DNA of 64,000 bases from assembly GCF_021404545.1 (NCBI RefSeq), contig NZ_JAAWWD010000043.1:1-64000 (forward strand). The letters are read 5' to 3'. Shown here one piece after another: positions 18,506-27,337 of this stretch. Under the pieces are notes generated by a model that was not told the origin of the DNA, searched no databases, and saw nothing but the letters and a program-made list of their open reading frames with translations. Both the position numbers and the translations under genes were made by a program. The number at the start of each line of letters is the position of its first letter. Position 1 is the first letter of the stretch. This DNA comes from Aestuariivita sp. (GTDB lineage: Bacteria > Pseudomonadota > Alphaproteobacteria > Rhodobacterales > Rhodobacteraceae).

Positions 18506-19923
18506 CCCGGCCGCGGATAGGCAGCCTGCGCGCGCAACTCGTGCTTCTCATCCTCGGGGCCCTGGGCCTAGCGCAGGTGGTGAGCCTGTGGCTCTTCGCG
18601 GACGAGCGCAGCCTTGCCGTCCGCGCCGCCCTGGGTTTCGAGGCGGCCGGGCGCGCCGCCAATGTTGTGCGGCTGCTGGAGGAAGCGCCGCCCGATCTGT
18701 CCGTGTCCATCGTGCGTGCGGCGAATTCGCCGCTTGTGCGGTTCGATCTTGCGCCCTCACCAAGCGTGACCGCGCCCGACCATCATCACGCAGACTATAT
18801 CGAAACGCGGGTCCGGACCTTGCTTGGCGACAGGTTCAGTCGCGACATCAGGGTCAACCTGAGTGAAACGGCCGTTCCCCTGCACCCGATCCCTAACCTG
18901 TCTCCGGAAATGGCCCAGATGCATCAGGAAATGATGCGCGGCCGGATGCAGGCGGTCGAGATGACCCTGTCCATCGCGCTCTCCGGCGGCCAGTGGCTGA
19001 ACGTCGACACCCTGTTCGAACGCCCGCCATTGCAATGGCCGCTATCGTCCTTTCTCGCCTTCGGGCTGACGGCCTCGTTGATCCTCGTCGCGGCGTTCTG
19101 GTTCGTGATGACCCGCCTGACCGGCCCATTGCGTAATCTGTCGCGCGCCGCCGAGGACCTGGGGCGCGGCGACGCGGGTGAGCCGTTGCCTGTCGCCGGT
19201 CCCGACGAGGTGCGCGATCTCACCCGCGCGTTCAATCGCATGCAGGATCGGCTGACGCGATTTGTCGCGGACCGCACCCGCATTCTCGCCGCGGTCAGCC
19301 ATGACCTGCGCTCGCCGCTCACGGCGATGCGGTTCGATGCAGAACTCGTCGAAGACGAGGAGACCCGCGAGAGCCTGGTCGCGTCCATCGACGAGATGCA
19401 GGCCATGGCCGAGGCCACGCTCGACTTCGCCGAAGGGCTGGCCGGGCGCGAAGCCTCGGACGTCGTCGATGTGTCCGCCTGGCTCGAAACCCTGGCAGAC
19501 GACAAGGCCACCCCGTTCGAAATGACCGGCGGCCCGGCGATGACGGTGCGCATTCGCCCGCTCGCCCTGCGCAGGGCCGTTCGCAACCTTGTCGAGAACG
19601 CCACCCGCTACGGGGGCGGCGCCACGGTCGGCTGGCACCGCGCGGGCGACGATCTGGTGATCGAGATCACCGATGATGGCCCTGGCATACCCGAGGAAGA
19701 GCTCGACGAGGTCTTTGCGCCGTTTCATCGGCTGGAGGCGTCCCGCTCGCTCGAAACCGGGGGGCACGGGCTGGGCCTTGCCATCGCGCGGGCGATCGTG
19801 CGCGGACACGGGGGCGACGTCCGGCTGAAAAATCGTGCCGAAGGCGGGCTGAAGGCATCCATCTTCATCCCGCTGGCGGAGGACGCACCCATCAACAACA
19901 GCAAACAACGGAAGGAGACCTGA
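18502..19923 (+). CDS. EnvZ-like sensor histidine kinase
   Basis: A 473-residue membrane kinase. Transmembrane helices lie at about 12-32 and 182-204. The periplasmic part between them is rich in His and Met (PDHHHADY; MAQMHQEMMRGRMQ), suggesting metal sensing. A HAMP segment leads to the dimerisation helix with His267 (AVSHDLRSPLT). The ATPase domain has the N box RNLVENATRYG and G boxes DDGPGIP and GGHGLGLAIA. The gene is coupled to the response regulator (ATGA). Copper- or silver-type sensing is inferred from the neighbours. Confidence 0.9.
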   Translation: MTRPRIGSLRAQLVLLILGALGLAQVVSLWLFADERSLAVRAALGFEAAGRAANVVRLLEEAPPDLSVSIVRAANSPLVRFDLAPSPSVTAPDHHHADYIETRVRTLLGDRFSRDIRVNLSETAVPLHPIPNLSPEMAQMHQEMMRGRMQAVEMTLSIALSGGQWLNVDTLFERPPLQWPLSSFLAFGLTASLILVAAFWFVMTRLTGPLRNLSRAAEDLGRGDAGEPLPVAGPDEVRDLTRAFNRMQDRLTRFVADRTRILAAVSHDLRSPLTAMRFDAELVEDEETRESLVASIDEMQAMAEATLDFAEGLAGREASDVVDVSAWLETLADDKATPFEMTGGPAMTVRIRPLALRRAVRNLVENATRYGGGATVGWHRAGDDLVIEITDDGPGIPEEELDEVFAPFHRLEASRSLETGGHGLGLAIARAIVRGHGGDVRLKNRAEGGLKASIFIPLAEDAPINNSKQRKET

Positions 19924-19925
19924 AA

Positions 19926-20246
19926 ATGACACGCACGGCAATCTGGACAACCATCGGGCTTGCGGCGCCGACACTGGCCGCCGCGAGCCCCGGGGAAAAT
20001 TGGCAAGGAGGATATGGTCACATGATGTGGGATGGCGGGTACGGCATGTTCGGCGGGCTGATGATGATCCTGTTCTGGGGTGTCGTCATCGCCCTGATTG
20101 TTTTTGCCGTGAAATGGTTCACCGACAATCAGGGCGGCGGAAATCGCGGAAAGCGCGATGCGGTGGACATCCTGCGCGAACGCTTCGCTTCGGGCGAGAT
20201 CGACGAGGAAGAGTTCGACCGGCGGCGAAAGGCGCTGGAAAAGTGA
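19926..20246 (+). CDS. SHOCT-domain membrane protein
   Basis: A 106-residue protein with a signal or first helix, a Gly/Met/Trp-rich segment (GGYGHMMWDGGYGMFGG), one strong membrane helix (MMILFWGVVIALIVFAVKW) and a C-terminal SHOCT motif (DILRERFASGEIDEEEFDRR). SHOCT proteins commonly follow metal two-component systems. Their role is unclear, probably oligomerisation at the membrane. It lies 2 bases after the kinase stop, so it is the last gene of that operon. Confidence 0.8.
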   Translation: MTRTAIWTTIGLAAPTLAAASPGENWQGGYGHMMWDGGYGMFGGLMMILFWGVVIALIVFAVKWFTDNQGGGNRGKRDAVDILRERFASGEIDEEEFDRRRKALEK

Positions 20247-20294
20247 GGCCGGCACTCGGCCGTTCCCGCCGCGGCGGGAATGGTCGAAACCATT
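20247..20294. terminator. Cluster of hairpins between convergent operons
   Basis: Three dyads in a row follow the SHOCT stop: GGCCG/CGGCC (20247-20261), a perfect 18-bp palindrome TTCCCGCCGCGGCGGGAA (20263-20280) and AATGG/CCATT (20279-20294). The region lies between convergent genes, so a bidirectional terminator is likely. No T-tract follows. Confidence 0.5.
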
Positions 20295-20345
20295 GCCACG
20301 AAAAGCAGCGCCTGCCGCACCCCGAAACAGGTGAGGCACGTGCGT

Positions 20346-22472
20346 TCAAGGCTGGCCGGCGATGTCCCGTTCTTCCCCAACGGCATCGTCGAGCGCCGCC
20401 ATGACCACGTCCGGGGTCAGCAGTTCCGGCAGGACGATGCCGTGCGGGGCGGCCGGACCATAGACCGCATTGAACGGAATACCGTAACGGTCGAAGCTTT
20501 CCAGATAGCGCGAAATCGCCGGATCGGGCCGCGTCCAGTCGGCTTGCATGGGGGTGACGCCCTCGGCCGCAAGCGCCGAGACAACCGGTTCGCGGTCCAG
20601 CACGAGCGCCTTGTTTGCCTTGCACGTCAGGCACCAATCGGCCGTGACGTCCACGAACACGACCTCGCCCCTCGAGACACGGCGGGCGATCTCGGCCCTG
20701 TCGAAGCGCACCCACTCGGTCACCTGAGACGAAAGCGCGCGGGGCGTTGATGTGTCGGCCAGATCTCCCGCCGCGAAGAGTATGATCCCCACGAGGGGCA
20801 GCGCGAGCCCGGCACGAACTGTGCACCGCAGCCTCGACAACGACAGCAGCATCACGAGACCGGCGGTCATCCCGAGGACCGCGAGCATCGTGGTCGTGCC
20901 GGCCACGCCCCGCAGCACCCAGACCAGCCAAGCCGCGGTGACGGCCAGCAAAAGGCCCAGCATCACCCGAAGCGCGATCATCCACCGCCCCGGCCTGGGG
21001 AGGTGACGGACCAGACCGGGGCGGGCCGCGACCAGCAGGTAGGGGGCGGCGAGCCCCAGCCCGAGGAAGGTGAAGACCAGCGCGATATCCACGCCGCGCC
21101 CGGCCAGCGCGAAGGCAATCGCGGTCCCGAGAAAGGGTGCGGAGCAGGGCGTGGCCAGCACCGCGGCGAAGGCACCGGTCAGGAAATCGCCAACATGCCC
21201 CCCGGCGCCGCCGGCCCGCGCAAGCCGGGTCTGCAGGCTTGGAGGCAGGCTGATCTCGAAGGCGCCCGCGAGGTTCGCCGCGAAGATGGCGAGGATGGCC
21301 ACCATCAGCGCAAGGAAGACCGGGTTCTGGAATTGTAGGCCCCAGCCAACGGTGACCCCCGCCTGCCGCAGCGCGAAAAGGACTGCGGCGAGGCCCCACA
21401 TGAAGGCCATGACCCCCGCGGCCGAGGCGAGGAAGCCCCATCGCACGCGCGCGCGACCGGCACCTTCCAGCTTCATGGCAGAGGACAGCTTTATCGACAG
21501 CACCGGCAGTACGCAGGGCATGACGTTCAGGATCACCCCGCCCAGGAAGGCCGTCAGGGCGATCCAGACCATGCTGGAAAGCGGCGCGGTGGTGCGGGCT
21601 TCGGTGTAGGGCGGGGGCGGCGCGGTCGCGACCCTGTCCGGCGTCACGGTCACGGCCCAGCCATCGGTGTCGGTCGCGGTGAGCGATATCGCGGCCGTTG
21701 GATCGGCGGGCGGCGATATGATGGGCAGGCGCGCCCAGAGCAGATCGCCATCCTCACCCAGCCTGATGTCAGGGGTTCCGAGAGAGGCACCTTCGCCCAG
21801 TTCCGGGAACACATCCGGCGCCTCGAAGGGCGAGGAGCGCCGCAGCGTCACGGTCAGCGCGGTTACGTCGGCATCGACATGCGCGGTGGCGGACCGAATG
21901 CCCCCGTCTTCCGCCCCAACCGGGACGCGACCCGCGTAATCGGCGATGCGCGCCGCGCTGTCCGGGTCGATCGACGTGCCTTGGGGCAGGTCCAGCGACA
22001 GGCTGAAATCCTGCGGCACGCAAACATCGGAGCAGGTCAGCAGCGTCACCGAGGCGGAGAGATGGGCAGGCTGGCCCGGCTGTTCCAGCGCGATGCGCAG
22101 CGGAAAGACGACCTCGCCGTGATAGCCGTAATTCTCGATGCCGAAGGCAGTGAACCGCTCGGGCGCGGGCCATTGAAATTCGACCTCGGCCACGTTGCGC
22201 GACCCGGTCCAGTCGATTTCGGGTGGGAAGCCCACCTCGCCGGGTGTGCGCCAATAGGTTTTCCAGCCCTCGCCAAGCGCCAGCGCCAGCCCCGCCGAAA
22301 CCGTCCCCGCGCCGGGCGCGATGCCGTTTTCGGCCGTGATGAGCTGCGCGCTGACCGCCGGTGTCGCCGCTCGTTCCGATGTCGCAGCCAGAATTGCCAC
22401 CGACGAGGCGACAAGAGACAAGACGCTCAATGCGATCGTCGCGGCACACTGTCTGCTCGATCTGTTCAGCAT
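20346..22472 (-). CDS. scsB: ScsB-like DsbD family protein-disulfide reductase
   Basis: A 708-residue thiol transporter. A signal is followed by a long N-terminal domain with a Cys pair (TCSDVC). A central domain of about eight membrane helices contains MPCVLPVLS and ATPCSAPFLG. The C-terminal thioredoxin-like domain has WCLTCK. It passes electrons from cytoplasmic thioredoxin to periplasmic partners. The large N-terminal domain fits ScsB (suppressor of copper sensitivity) better than classical DsbD. It overlaps the DsbA-like gene upstream by 7 bases, and that protein is its likely substrate. Confidence 0.85.
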   Translation of the reverse strand: MLNRSSRQCAATIALSVLSLVASSVAILAATSERAATPAVSAQLITAENGIAPGAGTVSAGLALALGEGWKTYWRTPGEVGFPPEIDWTGSRNVAEVEFQWPAPERFTAFGIENYGYHGEVVFPLRIALEQPGQPAHLSASVTLLTCSDVCVPQDFSLSLDLPQGTSIDPDSAARIADYAGRVPVGAEDGGIRSATAHVDADVTALTVTLRRSSPFEAPDVFPELGEGASLGTPDIRLGEDGDLLWARLPIISPPADPTAAISLTATDTDGWAVTVTPDRVATAPPPPYTEARTTAPLSSMVWIALTAFLGGVILNVMPCVLPVLSIKLSSAMKLEGAGRARVRWGFLASAAGVMAFMWGLAAVLFALRQAGVTVGWGLQFQNPVFLALMVAILAIFAANLAGAFEISLPPSLQTRLARAGGAGGHVGDFLTGAFAAVLATPCSAPFLGTAIAFALAGRGVDIALVFTFLGLGLAAPYLLVAARPGLVRHLPRPGRWMIALRVMLGLLLAVTAAWLVWVLRGVAGTTTMLAVLGMTAGLVMLLSLSRLRCTVRAGLALPLVGIILFAAGDLADTSTPRALSSQVTEWVRFDRAEIARRVSRGEVVFVDVTADWCLTCKANKALVLDREPVVSALAAEGVTPMQADWTRPDPAISRYLESFDRYGIPFNAVYGPAAPHGIVLPELLTPDVVMAALDDAVGEERDIAGQP

Positions 22473-23236
22473 ATCCTTTGCCAGCCGTCGTCGAGTTCGA
22501 TAGCGATCACGCTGCGCAACACGGCGTCCGTGATTTCGCCTTGGATGACAGTGCCGCCAACCACCATGGCCGGCGTGCCGATGAAGCCGAATATCCGGGA
22601 AAGCGCCTTGCTGACCATGAGGTCTTCGGCGACATCCTGGCTTTGCATGTCATTTATCAGGCGCTCACCATCAATTCCGACGGTCTCGGACAATCGCAGA
22701 AGATAGTCGCGTGTCGGCTGAAACGGCGTCGTCCACAGAGCTTGCTGAAATGCGAGATAAGCACCCTGGCGTTTTGCTGCCAAAGCCGCTCTCGCCGCAC
22801 GGTCAGAGCCTTCGCCGAGAAGCGGTAGCTCGTGCCAGGAAATCGCAACGCCGCTATCAAGCTGTTCGGCAATATCTGCCAAGCGCCGCATCTGCACGCG
22901 ACAGTAGGGGCAGTAATAGTCCGAAAACGACGCGATCGGTACGGTCGACGGATCTTCTGCCACATCCGCGTAAAGCGCATTGCAAAGATCGGCTTCTACG
23001 GCCGCGATGGTTTCCGCTCTCAACCCGTCGTCTTGGGCTTCAAGGCCGACAAATGGGTCGAATGCGCCGGACGAGGAACTTCCGCCCGTTATCCTCCGGA
23101 AGCCTTCTGGATTCGCCAAAGGCTCAAACTCAGGCAGACCCGAGAAACGATCCAACAGGGAAGGAAGCGCCTGAAAGCCGACAACAACGCCCGCAGCGAC
23201 GCCGAGAAAGGCAAGTGTCGAACGCCTGGATGTCAT
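22466..23236 (-). CDS. DsbA-family thiol oxidoreductase (ScsC-like)
   Basis: A 256-residue periplasmic protein. An N-terminal anchor or signal (STLAFLGVAAGVVVGFQALP) is followed by a DsbA thioredoxin fold with the active motif CPYC in SFSDYYCPYCRVQMRR and a cis-Pro loop in GFIGTPAMVVGG. It likely isomerises or reduces copper-damaged disulfides together with the ScsB-like protein encoded immediately downstream. The lipoprotein gene upstream overlaps it by 4 bases. Confidence 0.85.
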   Translation of the reverse strand: MTSRRSTLAFLGVAAGVVVGFQALPSLLDRFSGLPEFEPLANPEGFRRITGGSSSSGAFDPFVGLEAQDDGLRAETIAAVEADLCNALYADVAEDPSTVPIASFSDYYCPYCRVQMRRLADIAEQLDSGVAISWHELPLLGEGSDRAARAALAAKRQGAYLAFQQALWTTPFQPTRDYLLRLSETVGIDGERLINDMQSQDVAEDLMVSKALSRIFGFIGTPAMVVGGTVIQGEITDAVLRSVIAIELDDGWQRIC

Positions 23237-23481
23237 GGCAATTCCTGCGATCCGATGGCGAGGGCGTCGAATCCATAGCCGACCCGCCCATCATCGCAAG
23301 CGAGGGTGACGACACCGTCCGGGCCGGTCCGGATCGCGCGGCATCCATCCGGAAGCGTGAACGCCGCGCCGCGCGTTGACAGCGTGGCGTCGGTATTCAG
23401 GCACTGCCGCACTCCCGCTCCGCAACCGGCCAGTGCAAGAAGGCCAACCAGCGCCAGTTTCGGGCGCGCGCCGTGGATCAT
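23233..23481 (-). CDS. Small lipoprotein
   Basis: Starts at ATG 23481 (MIHGARPKLALVGLLALAGCG) with a lipobox LAGC, giving 82 residues. The mature part has a Cys-bounded core (VRQCLNTD, DGCRAIRTG, TLACDDGRVGYG) suggesting disulfides. I do not recognise the family. It overlaps the DsbA-like gene (ATGA) and so is probably a substrate or partner of that thiol system. Confidence 0.6.
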   Translation of the reverse strand: MIHGARPKLALVGLLALAGCGAGVRQCLNTDATLSTRGAAFTLPDGCRAIRTGPDGVVTLACDDGRVGYGFDALAIGSQELP

Positions 23482-23491
23482 TACCGTGCAA

Positions 23492-23812
23492 TCAGCGCGG
23501 GGCATGGACCGGGACAACCGCCGGGCCTTGTTCGGGGTTCTCGTCCGGGGTCTTCTCCCGGGGATTTGCGGTGTTGTCGTGGCAGGATCTGCCCATCATC
23601 CGATGCATCACGACATGCGCCCCGAGGCACAGCGCCAGAGGCGCCAAAAGCCCAAGATTGCTCGCAAGCCCGCCAAGCGTTCCGCCCGCCACAAGCAAGG
23701 CGCCGAGCGGGACGAGCATCACGGCACAACAAGCCATCATGCCAAGCTTCATTCCGGCACCACCCGATAGCAGAGTCCGTGGGTTCCAGGCCATCATGTC
23801 CTCCAAATCCAT
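23492..23812 (-). CDS. DUF2933-type small membrane protein
   Basis: A 106-residue protein from ATG 23812. Two hydrophobic helices (LGMMACCAVMLVPLGALLVAGG and LGLLAPLALCLGAHVVMH) are followed by HRMMGRSCH, the His/Met/Cys pattern typical of DUF2933 proteins found in copper and mercury islands. Function is unknown, with metal binding at the membrane inferred. The promoter at 23824-23854 is MerR-like. It is the first gene of the lipoprotein-DsbA-ScsB operon. Confidence 0.7.
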   Translation of the reverse strand: MDLEDMMAWNPRTLLSGGAGMKLGMMACCAVMLVPLGALLVAGGTLGGLASNLGLLAPLALCLGAHVVMHRMMGRSCHDNTANPREKTPDENPEQGPAVVPVHAPR

Positions 23813-23823
23813 TAACGGGCCGA

Positions 23824-23854
23824 ACGATAGGTGCCTCTGCCGGGTAAAGGTCAA
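23824..23854 (-). promoter_or_regulatory. MerR/CueR-type promoter with 19-bp spacer
   Basis: On the minus strand TTGACC (23854-23849) and TATCGT (23829-23824) are separated by 19 bp, the overlong spacing that MerR-family activators need. The spacer is GC-rich with partial symmetry. No cueR gene is present nearby; merR at 6496 is the only MerR seen in the window. Confidence 0.5.
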
Positions 23855-23855
23855 G

Positions 23856-23872
23856 GATACATTTGGATACAA
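23856..23872 (+). promoter_or_regulatory. Second candidate OmpR-type regulator site
   Basis: GATACAT (23856-23862) and GATACAA (23866-23872) start 10 bp apart, matching the arrangement at 17723-17739. A reversed copy TTGTAACG lies at 23892-23899. The site sits between the DUF2933 operon and the cytochrome c gene and could serve both. Confidence 0.45.
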
Positions 23873-23976
23873 TAAACACGGGGCTATCCGGTTGTAACGT
23901 GACTGAGAGCCGGTAGAAAAATCCTCAAGTATCGAGCGGTCTGAAACCACAGTGCCCTGACCGGCGCCTAGTTGGA

Positions 23977-24477
23977 GTGGAACAGATCAAAGGCAAGAAA
24001 AGGGCAAGGAACGTGGACAAACTCGGGCTTCTCATCGGTGGTGTCTTTGCTGCCGGGCTTGGCGTGGCGATCTGGCAATTCATGCAACCGGTCGAGCAAC
24101 CGGCAGGGACCATGGTCCACCCGGACCCAACAGCAATAAGCGAGTTGGCTCAGGGCGCGCCCATCGTCGAGGTTCGGCTTCCCGAACAGTTGTCGCCCGA
24201 GGCGGCGATCGGTCAACGCGCCTTCGAAACCGCGTGCGCGGCTTGTCATGGGGCAAACGCGGCTGGTCAGAACGGTGTCGCGCCGCCGCTGATCCACCGC
24301 ACATACGAACCGAGCCATCATTCCGACGAGGCCTTTCAGATGGCGGTTCGGAACGGCGTACGCGCGCATCACTGGCCCTTTGGCAACATGCCCCCGGTCG
24401 AGGGCCTGACTCGCGCCGACGTTCAGTATATCGCCCGCTACATCCGCGAGGTGCAGCGCGAGAACGGGATCAATTGA
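23977..24477 (+). CDS. Membrane-anchored c-type cytochrome
   Basis: A 166-residue protein from GTG 23977. The N-terminal anchor is LGLLIGGVFAAGLGVAIWQF. The single haem motif is CAACH in [18 protein letters not shown], with a distal Met ligand likely in FGNMPPVEGLT. It probably accepts electrons from periplasmic copper oxidation. It begins the plus-strand copper module and overlaps the next gene (TGATG). GTG 24013 is an alternative start. Confidence 0.82.
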   Translation: MEQIKGKKRARNVDKLGLLIGGVFAAGLGVAIWQFMQPVEQPAGTMVHPDPTAISELAQGAPIVEVRLPEQLSPEAAIGQRAFETACAACHGANAAGQNGVAPPLIHRTYEPSHHSDEAFQMAVRNGVRAHHWPFGNMPPVEGLTRADVQYIARYIREVQRENGIN

Positions 24478-24857
24478 TGCGGGTGCTGTCGTTTTTTTCC
24501 GCGCGCGGGGGACTGGTTGCGGTGCTCATGATGGTGCTTGCAATCCTTGCCGCGCCGACGTCAGGACTTGCCGGCACGCCGGATGCGCATTCAGAGATCG
24601 TCGCGGACGGCGATGTCGCGAATGCCGGGCACGCTGCGCATGAGGACACGCTTGACCGCTCCTGCCATCCCGACCCGTCCTGTTCCCCGGCCGCCATTTT
24701 GATGACCCGACCCTTATTCGGGGCACACGGTTTCCGGGCCGTGCGTCAGCCGCTCGCGAAAACAGCAATAGGCGGGAGAAATGCGCCCGTGGATCTTCCA
24801 CCCCCGCGCGCCTGGGCCTTGTCACGACAGCATTCCCTGAAAGACACCCAGACATGA
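24477..24857 (+). CDS. Hypothetical exported protein of the copper module
   Basis: A 126-residue product with a signal peptide (LVAVLMMVLAILAAPTSGLA). The mature part is rich in His and Asp and has two Cys (DRSCHPDPSCSPAAILM). No family is recognised. Overlaps with the cytochrome upstream (TGATG) and the cupredoxin downstream (ATGA) argue that it is translated. A periplasmic metal-binding role is inferred only from context. Confidence 0.5.
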   Translation: MRVLSFFSARGGLVAVLMMVLAILAAPTSGLAGTPDAHSEIVADGDVANAGHAAHEDTLDRSCHPDPSCSPAAILMTRPLFGAHGFRAVRQPLAKTAIGGRNAPVDLPPPRAWALSRQHSLKDTQT

Positions 24858-25381
24858 GAGACCAAGACATGATCAAGACACTTCTGACCGGCACGGCGCT
24901 CGTGGCCAGCCTCACCGCTTCCGTGGCCCTGGCCGATGCAGGGCACGGCAGCGGTATCGGAGAACCCGGCGACGCCGCACAGGTCGACCGCACCATCACC
25001 ATCGAAATGGACGAGATGAAATACAGCCCCGAAAGCATCGAGGTCGCACCCGGCGAGACGATCCGCTTCGAAGTCGTGAATGTCGGGCGCGCCGTGCACG
25101 AGTTCAACATCGGCACCAGCGAAACGTGGAACGGGCATCGCGGCGAAATGCGCACCATGATGCGGGAAGGCATGATGACGATGCGCAGCATCAATCATGA
25201 CCGCATGATGGAAGCCGGGATGATGCATGACGATGCCAACAGCGTCCTGCTGGAGCCGGGCGATACGGGCGAAGTCATCTGGACCTTCCCCGAAGGTGGC
25301 GAGATCGGATTCGCCTGCAACGTGCCCGGTCACCGCGAGGCCGGCATGGTTGGCGATTTCCGGATGGGCCACGACTCCTGA
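24854..25381 (+). CDS. Periplasmic cupredoxin (CopI/plastocyanin-like)
   Basis: A 175-residue exported protein with signal MIKTLLTGTALVASLTASVA. A plastocyanin-like fold is shown by FEVVNVGRAVHEFNIG and a C-terminal FACNVPGHREAGM, giving the type-1 copper ligands His, Cys, His and Met. A Met/His-rich insert (HRGEMRTMMREGMMTMRS, then MMEAGMMHDD) could bind more copper. Start ATG 24854 is coupled to the previous gene; ATG 24869 is possible. It likely binds or carries periplasmic copper. Confidence 0.85.
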   Translation: MRDQDMIKTLLTGTALVASLTASVALADAGHGSGIGEPGDAAQVDRTITIEMDEMKYSPESIEVAPGETIRFEVVNVGRAVHEFNIGTSETWNGHRGEMRTMMREGMMTMRSINHDRMMEAGMMHDDANSVLLEPGDTGEVIWTFPEGGEIGFACNVPGHREAGMVGDFRMGHDS

Positions 25382-25447
25382 CGCTCAAACGACAAGGGGG
25401 TGGGCGAGACTCTCGCCCGCCTCGACACTGTTGAGGAGGTATTGGCC

Positions 25448-26842
25448 ATGCTGACACGACGCGCCTTTATCGGACAGACCGCCGCCACTCTGGGCATGGT
25501 GATGAGCGGTCGGCAGGTGCTTGCCGCCTCTCATGCGCCCGCGATCCTGACAGCGCGCGAAGCCACGGTCCAGCTTGCCCCCGACGGTTATCCGGCGACA
25601 CCCATCTGGGGGTATGAGGGCCGCGCGCCCGGCCCGGCCATCCGGGTGCGCCGGGGCGAACGGGTGCAGCGGCGGCTGGTCAACAACCTGCCGGAGCCGA
25701 CCTCCATCCATTGGCACGGCATCCGCATCGACAACGCGATGGACGGTGTCTCGGGCCTGACGCAAGAGGCCGTCGCGCCGGGTCAGGCTTTCGACTATGA
25801 TTTCGTGGCGCCCGATGCCGGAACCTACTGGTACCACGCGCATAACCGGTCCTGGGTGCAGGTCGCCCGCGGCCTGCATGGGCCGCTGATCGTGGAAGAG
25901 GCCGAGCCGCCGCAGGTGGATCGCGAGGAGACCCTCGTACTCGACGACTGGCTGCTCGACCCCGAAACGGCGCTGATTGACGAGAGTTTCGACAATCCCA
26001 TGCGCATGAGCCATGGCGGCCGGATCGGAAACCTGATCACCACGAACGGTCAATTCGATCCTGCAATCCCGGTAGAGCGGCACACGCGTCTGCGTCTGCG
26101 GCTCATCAACGTATCGAACGCGCGGATCTTTCCATTGCAGCTCGCAGGGTTGCGGGGCTGGACGGTCGCGCTCGACGGCATGCCGCTTGCCACCCCCGAG
26201 CCGCTGGAGGGCGTGCTCGTCCTCGCCCCGGCGCAGCGCGCGGACCTGATCGTCGATGTGACGGCCGAGGCGGGCGAGACAGCCCATCTCGTGCGGCTCG
26301 GCAATGACGACCGCCCGGCCTCTCAGGTGGCATTCCCCGTCTCGGCCAGCGCCGCGCGGACCCCGCGAGCGGCACCCGCGGCGTTGCCGCCCAATTCCGT
26401 CAGCGGCCTCGGGTCGCTGGCCGATGCCCGTCCTTTGCGGCTGGTGATGTCGGGCGGCGCCATGGGGCGAATGAATAGTGCCGTGCTGGGCGGAGAGCGC
26501 CTGGGCTTTCGCGACCTCGCGGCGCGGGGGCGGTTCTGGGCCTTCAACGACATGGCAGAGATGACGCAGGCCCCGCTGGCCGATCTTTCCCTTGGCGAGC
26601 GGGTGCGGCTGGAGATCGTCAACGAAACCGTCTTTCCCCACGCCATGCATCTGCACGGGATGCATTTCCGCGAAATCCGCGACGGCAGACCCGCAGGCCC
26701 GATGCGCGACACGCTCCTCGTGGCCGCACAAGAGACGCGCGAGATCGGCTTCGTCGCCGACAATCCGGGCGACTGGCTGTTTCACTGCCACATGCTCAGC
26801 CATGCGGAAAGCGGCATGATGACATGGGTGCGCTTGACATGA
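25448..26842 (+). CDS. Multicopper oxidase, Tat-exported
   Basis: A 464-residue oxidase. ATG 25448 has a strong GAGGAGG upstream and gives a Tat signal ([21 protein letters not shown]). The copper motifs are all present: [20 protein letters not shown] and [12 protein letters not shown]. It would oxidise Cu(I) to the less toxic Cu(II) in the periplasm using oxygen. Cytochrome c genes on both sides suggest a link to respiratory electron carriers. It overlaps the next gene (ATGA). Confidence 0.92.
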   Translation: MLTRRAFIGQTAATLGMVMSGRQVLAASHAPAILTAREATVQLAPDGYPATPIWGYEGRAPGPAIRVRRGERVQRRLVNNLPEPTSIHWHGIRIDNAMDGVSGLTQEAVAPGQAFDYDFVAPDAGTYWYHAHNRSWVQVARGLHGPLIVEEAEPPQVDREETLVLDDWLLDPETALIDESFDNPMRMSHGGRIGNLITTNGQFDPAIPVERHTRLRLRLINVSNARIFPLQLAGLRGWTVALDGMPLATPEPLEGVLVLAPAQRADLIVDVTAEAGETAHLVRLGNDDRPASQVAFPVSASAARTPRAAPAALPPNSVSGLGSLADARPLRLVMSGGAMGRMNSAVLGGERLGFRDLAARGRFWAFNDMAEMTQAPLADLSLGERVRLEIVNETVFPHAMHLHGMHFREIRDGRPAGPMRDTLLVAAQETREIGFVADNPGDWLFHCHMLSHAESGMMTWVRLT

Positions 26843-27336
26843 AGGCCTGGGTGATGATCGCCGCGCCCGTGGCGCTTGGCCTTGCGGGGGCCGGGGCGTG
26901 GTTGGCGCTGCGTGACGCGCCGCAGGCCGCCATAGACCCTGCCGTGCCGGTGATGCCGGCGACGGTGGATATCGCGCAGGGCGAAGCGCTTTATGCCCAG
27001 AACTGCGCCGCCTGTCACGGCGCCAACCTCGAAGGACAGCCGGACTGGCGAACCCCCGATGCGGATGGGCGTCTGCCCGCGCCGCCTCACGATGAAACCG
27101 GGCACACATGGCACCATCCCGACCGGATGCTGTTTGAATACACGAAACTCGGCGGACGCGAGGCCCTGGCCCGGCAAGGCGTGGAATTCGACAGCGGCAT
27201 GCCCGGTTTCGACGACGTCCTGACGGATCGCGAGATCTGGAACATCCTCGCCTACATCCAATCAACCTGGCCCGAGCGCGAACGCGCCGCGCAGGCCGAA
27301 CGCACGGCCGCCGATCTGGCAAACGGAGGAAATTGA
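26839..27336 (+). CDS. c-type cytochrome
   Basis: A 165-residue protein starting at ATG 26839, coupled to the oxidase gene. The N-terminal signal or anchor is [20 protein letters not shown]. One haem site CAACH lies in [17 protein letters not shown], with a likely Met ligand in [13 protein letters not shown]. The C-terminal helix ([17 protein letters not shown]) is typical of class I cytochromes. It probably acts as an electron carrier with the multicopper oxidase. Confidence 0.85.
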   Translation: MKAWVMIAAPVALGLAGAGAWLALRDAPQAAIDPAVPVMPATVDIAQGEALYAQNCAACHGANLEGQPDWRTPDADGRLPAPPHDETGHTWHHPDRMLFEYTKLGGREALARQGVEFDSGMPGFDDVLTDREIWNILAYIQSTWPERERAAQAERTAADLANGGN

Positions 27337-27337
27337 C

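Noticed and set aside
20119-21441. 440-codon minus-strand frame
   Set aside because: Lies in another frame of the ScsB-like gene and across the hairpin terminator; low-complexity Arg/Gly/Pro composition.
25385-27322. 645-codon minus-strand frame
   Set aside because: Antisense to the multicopper oxidase and cytochrome c genes, which have complete catalytic motifs; composition is that of a shadow frame.
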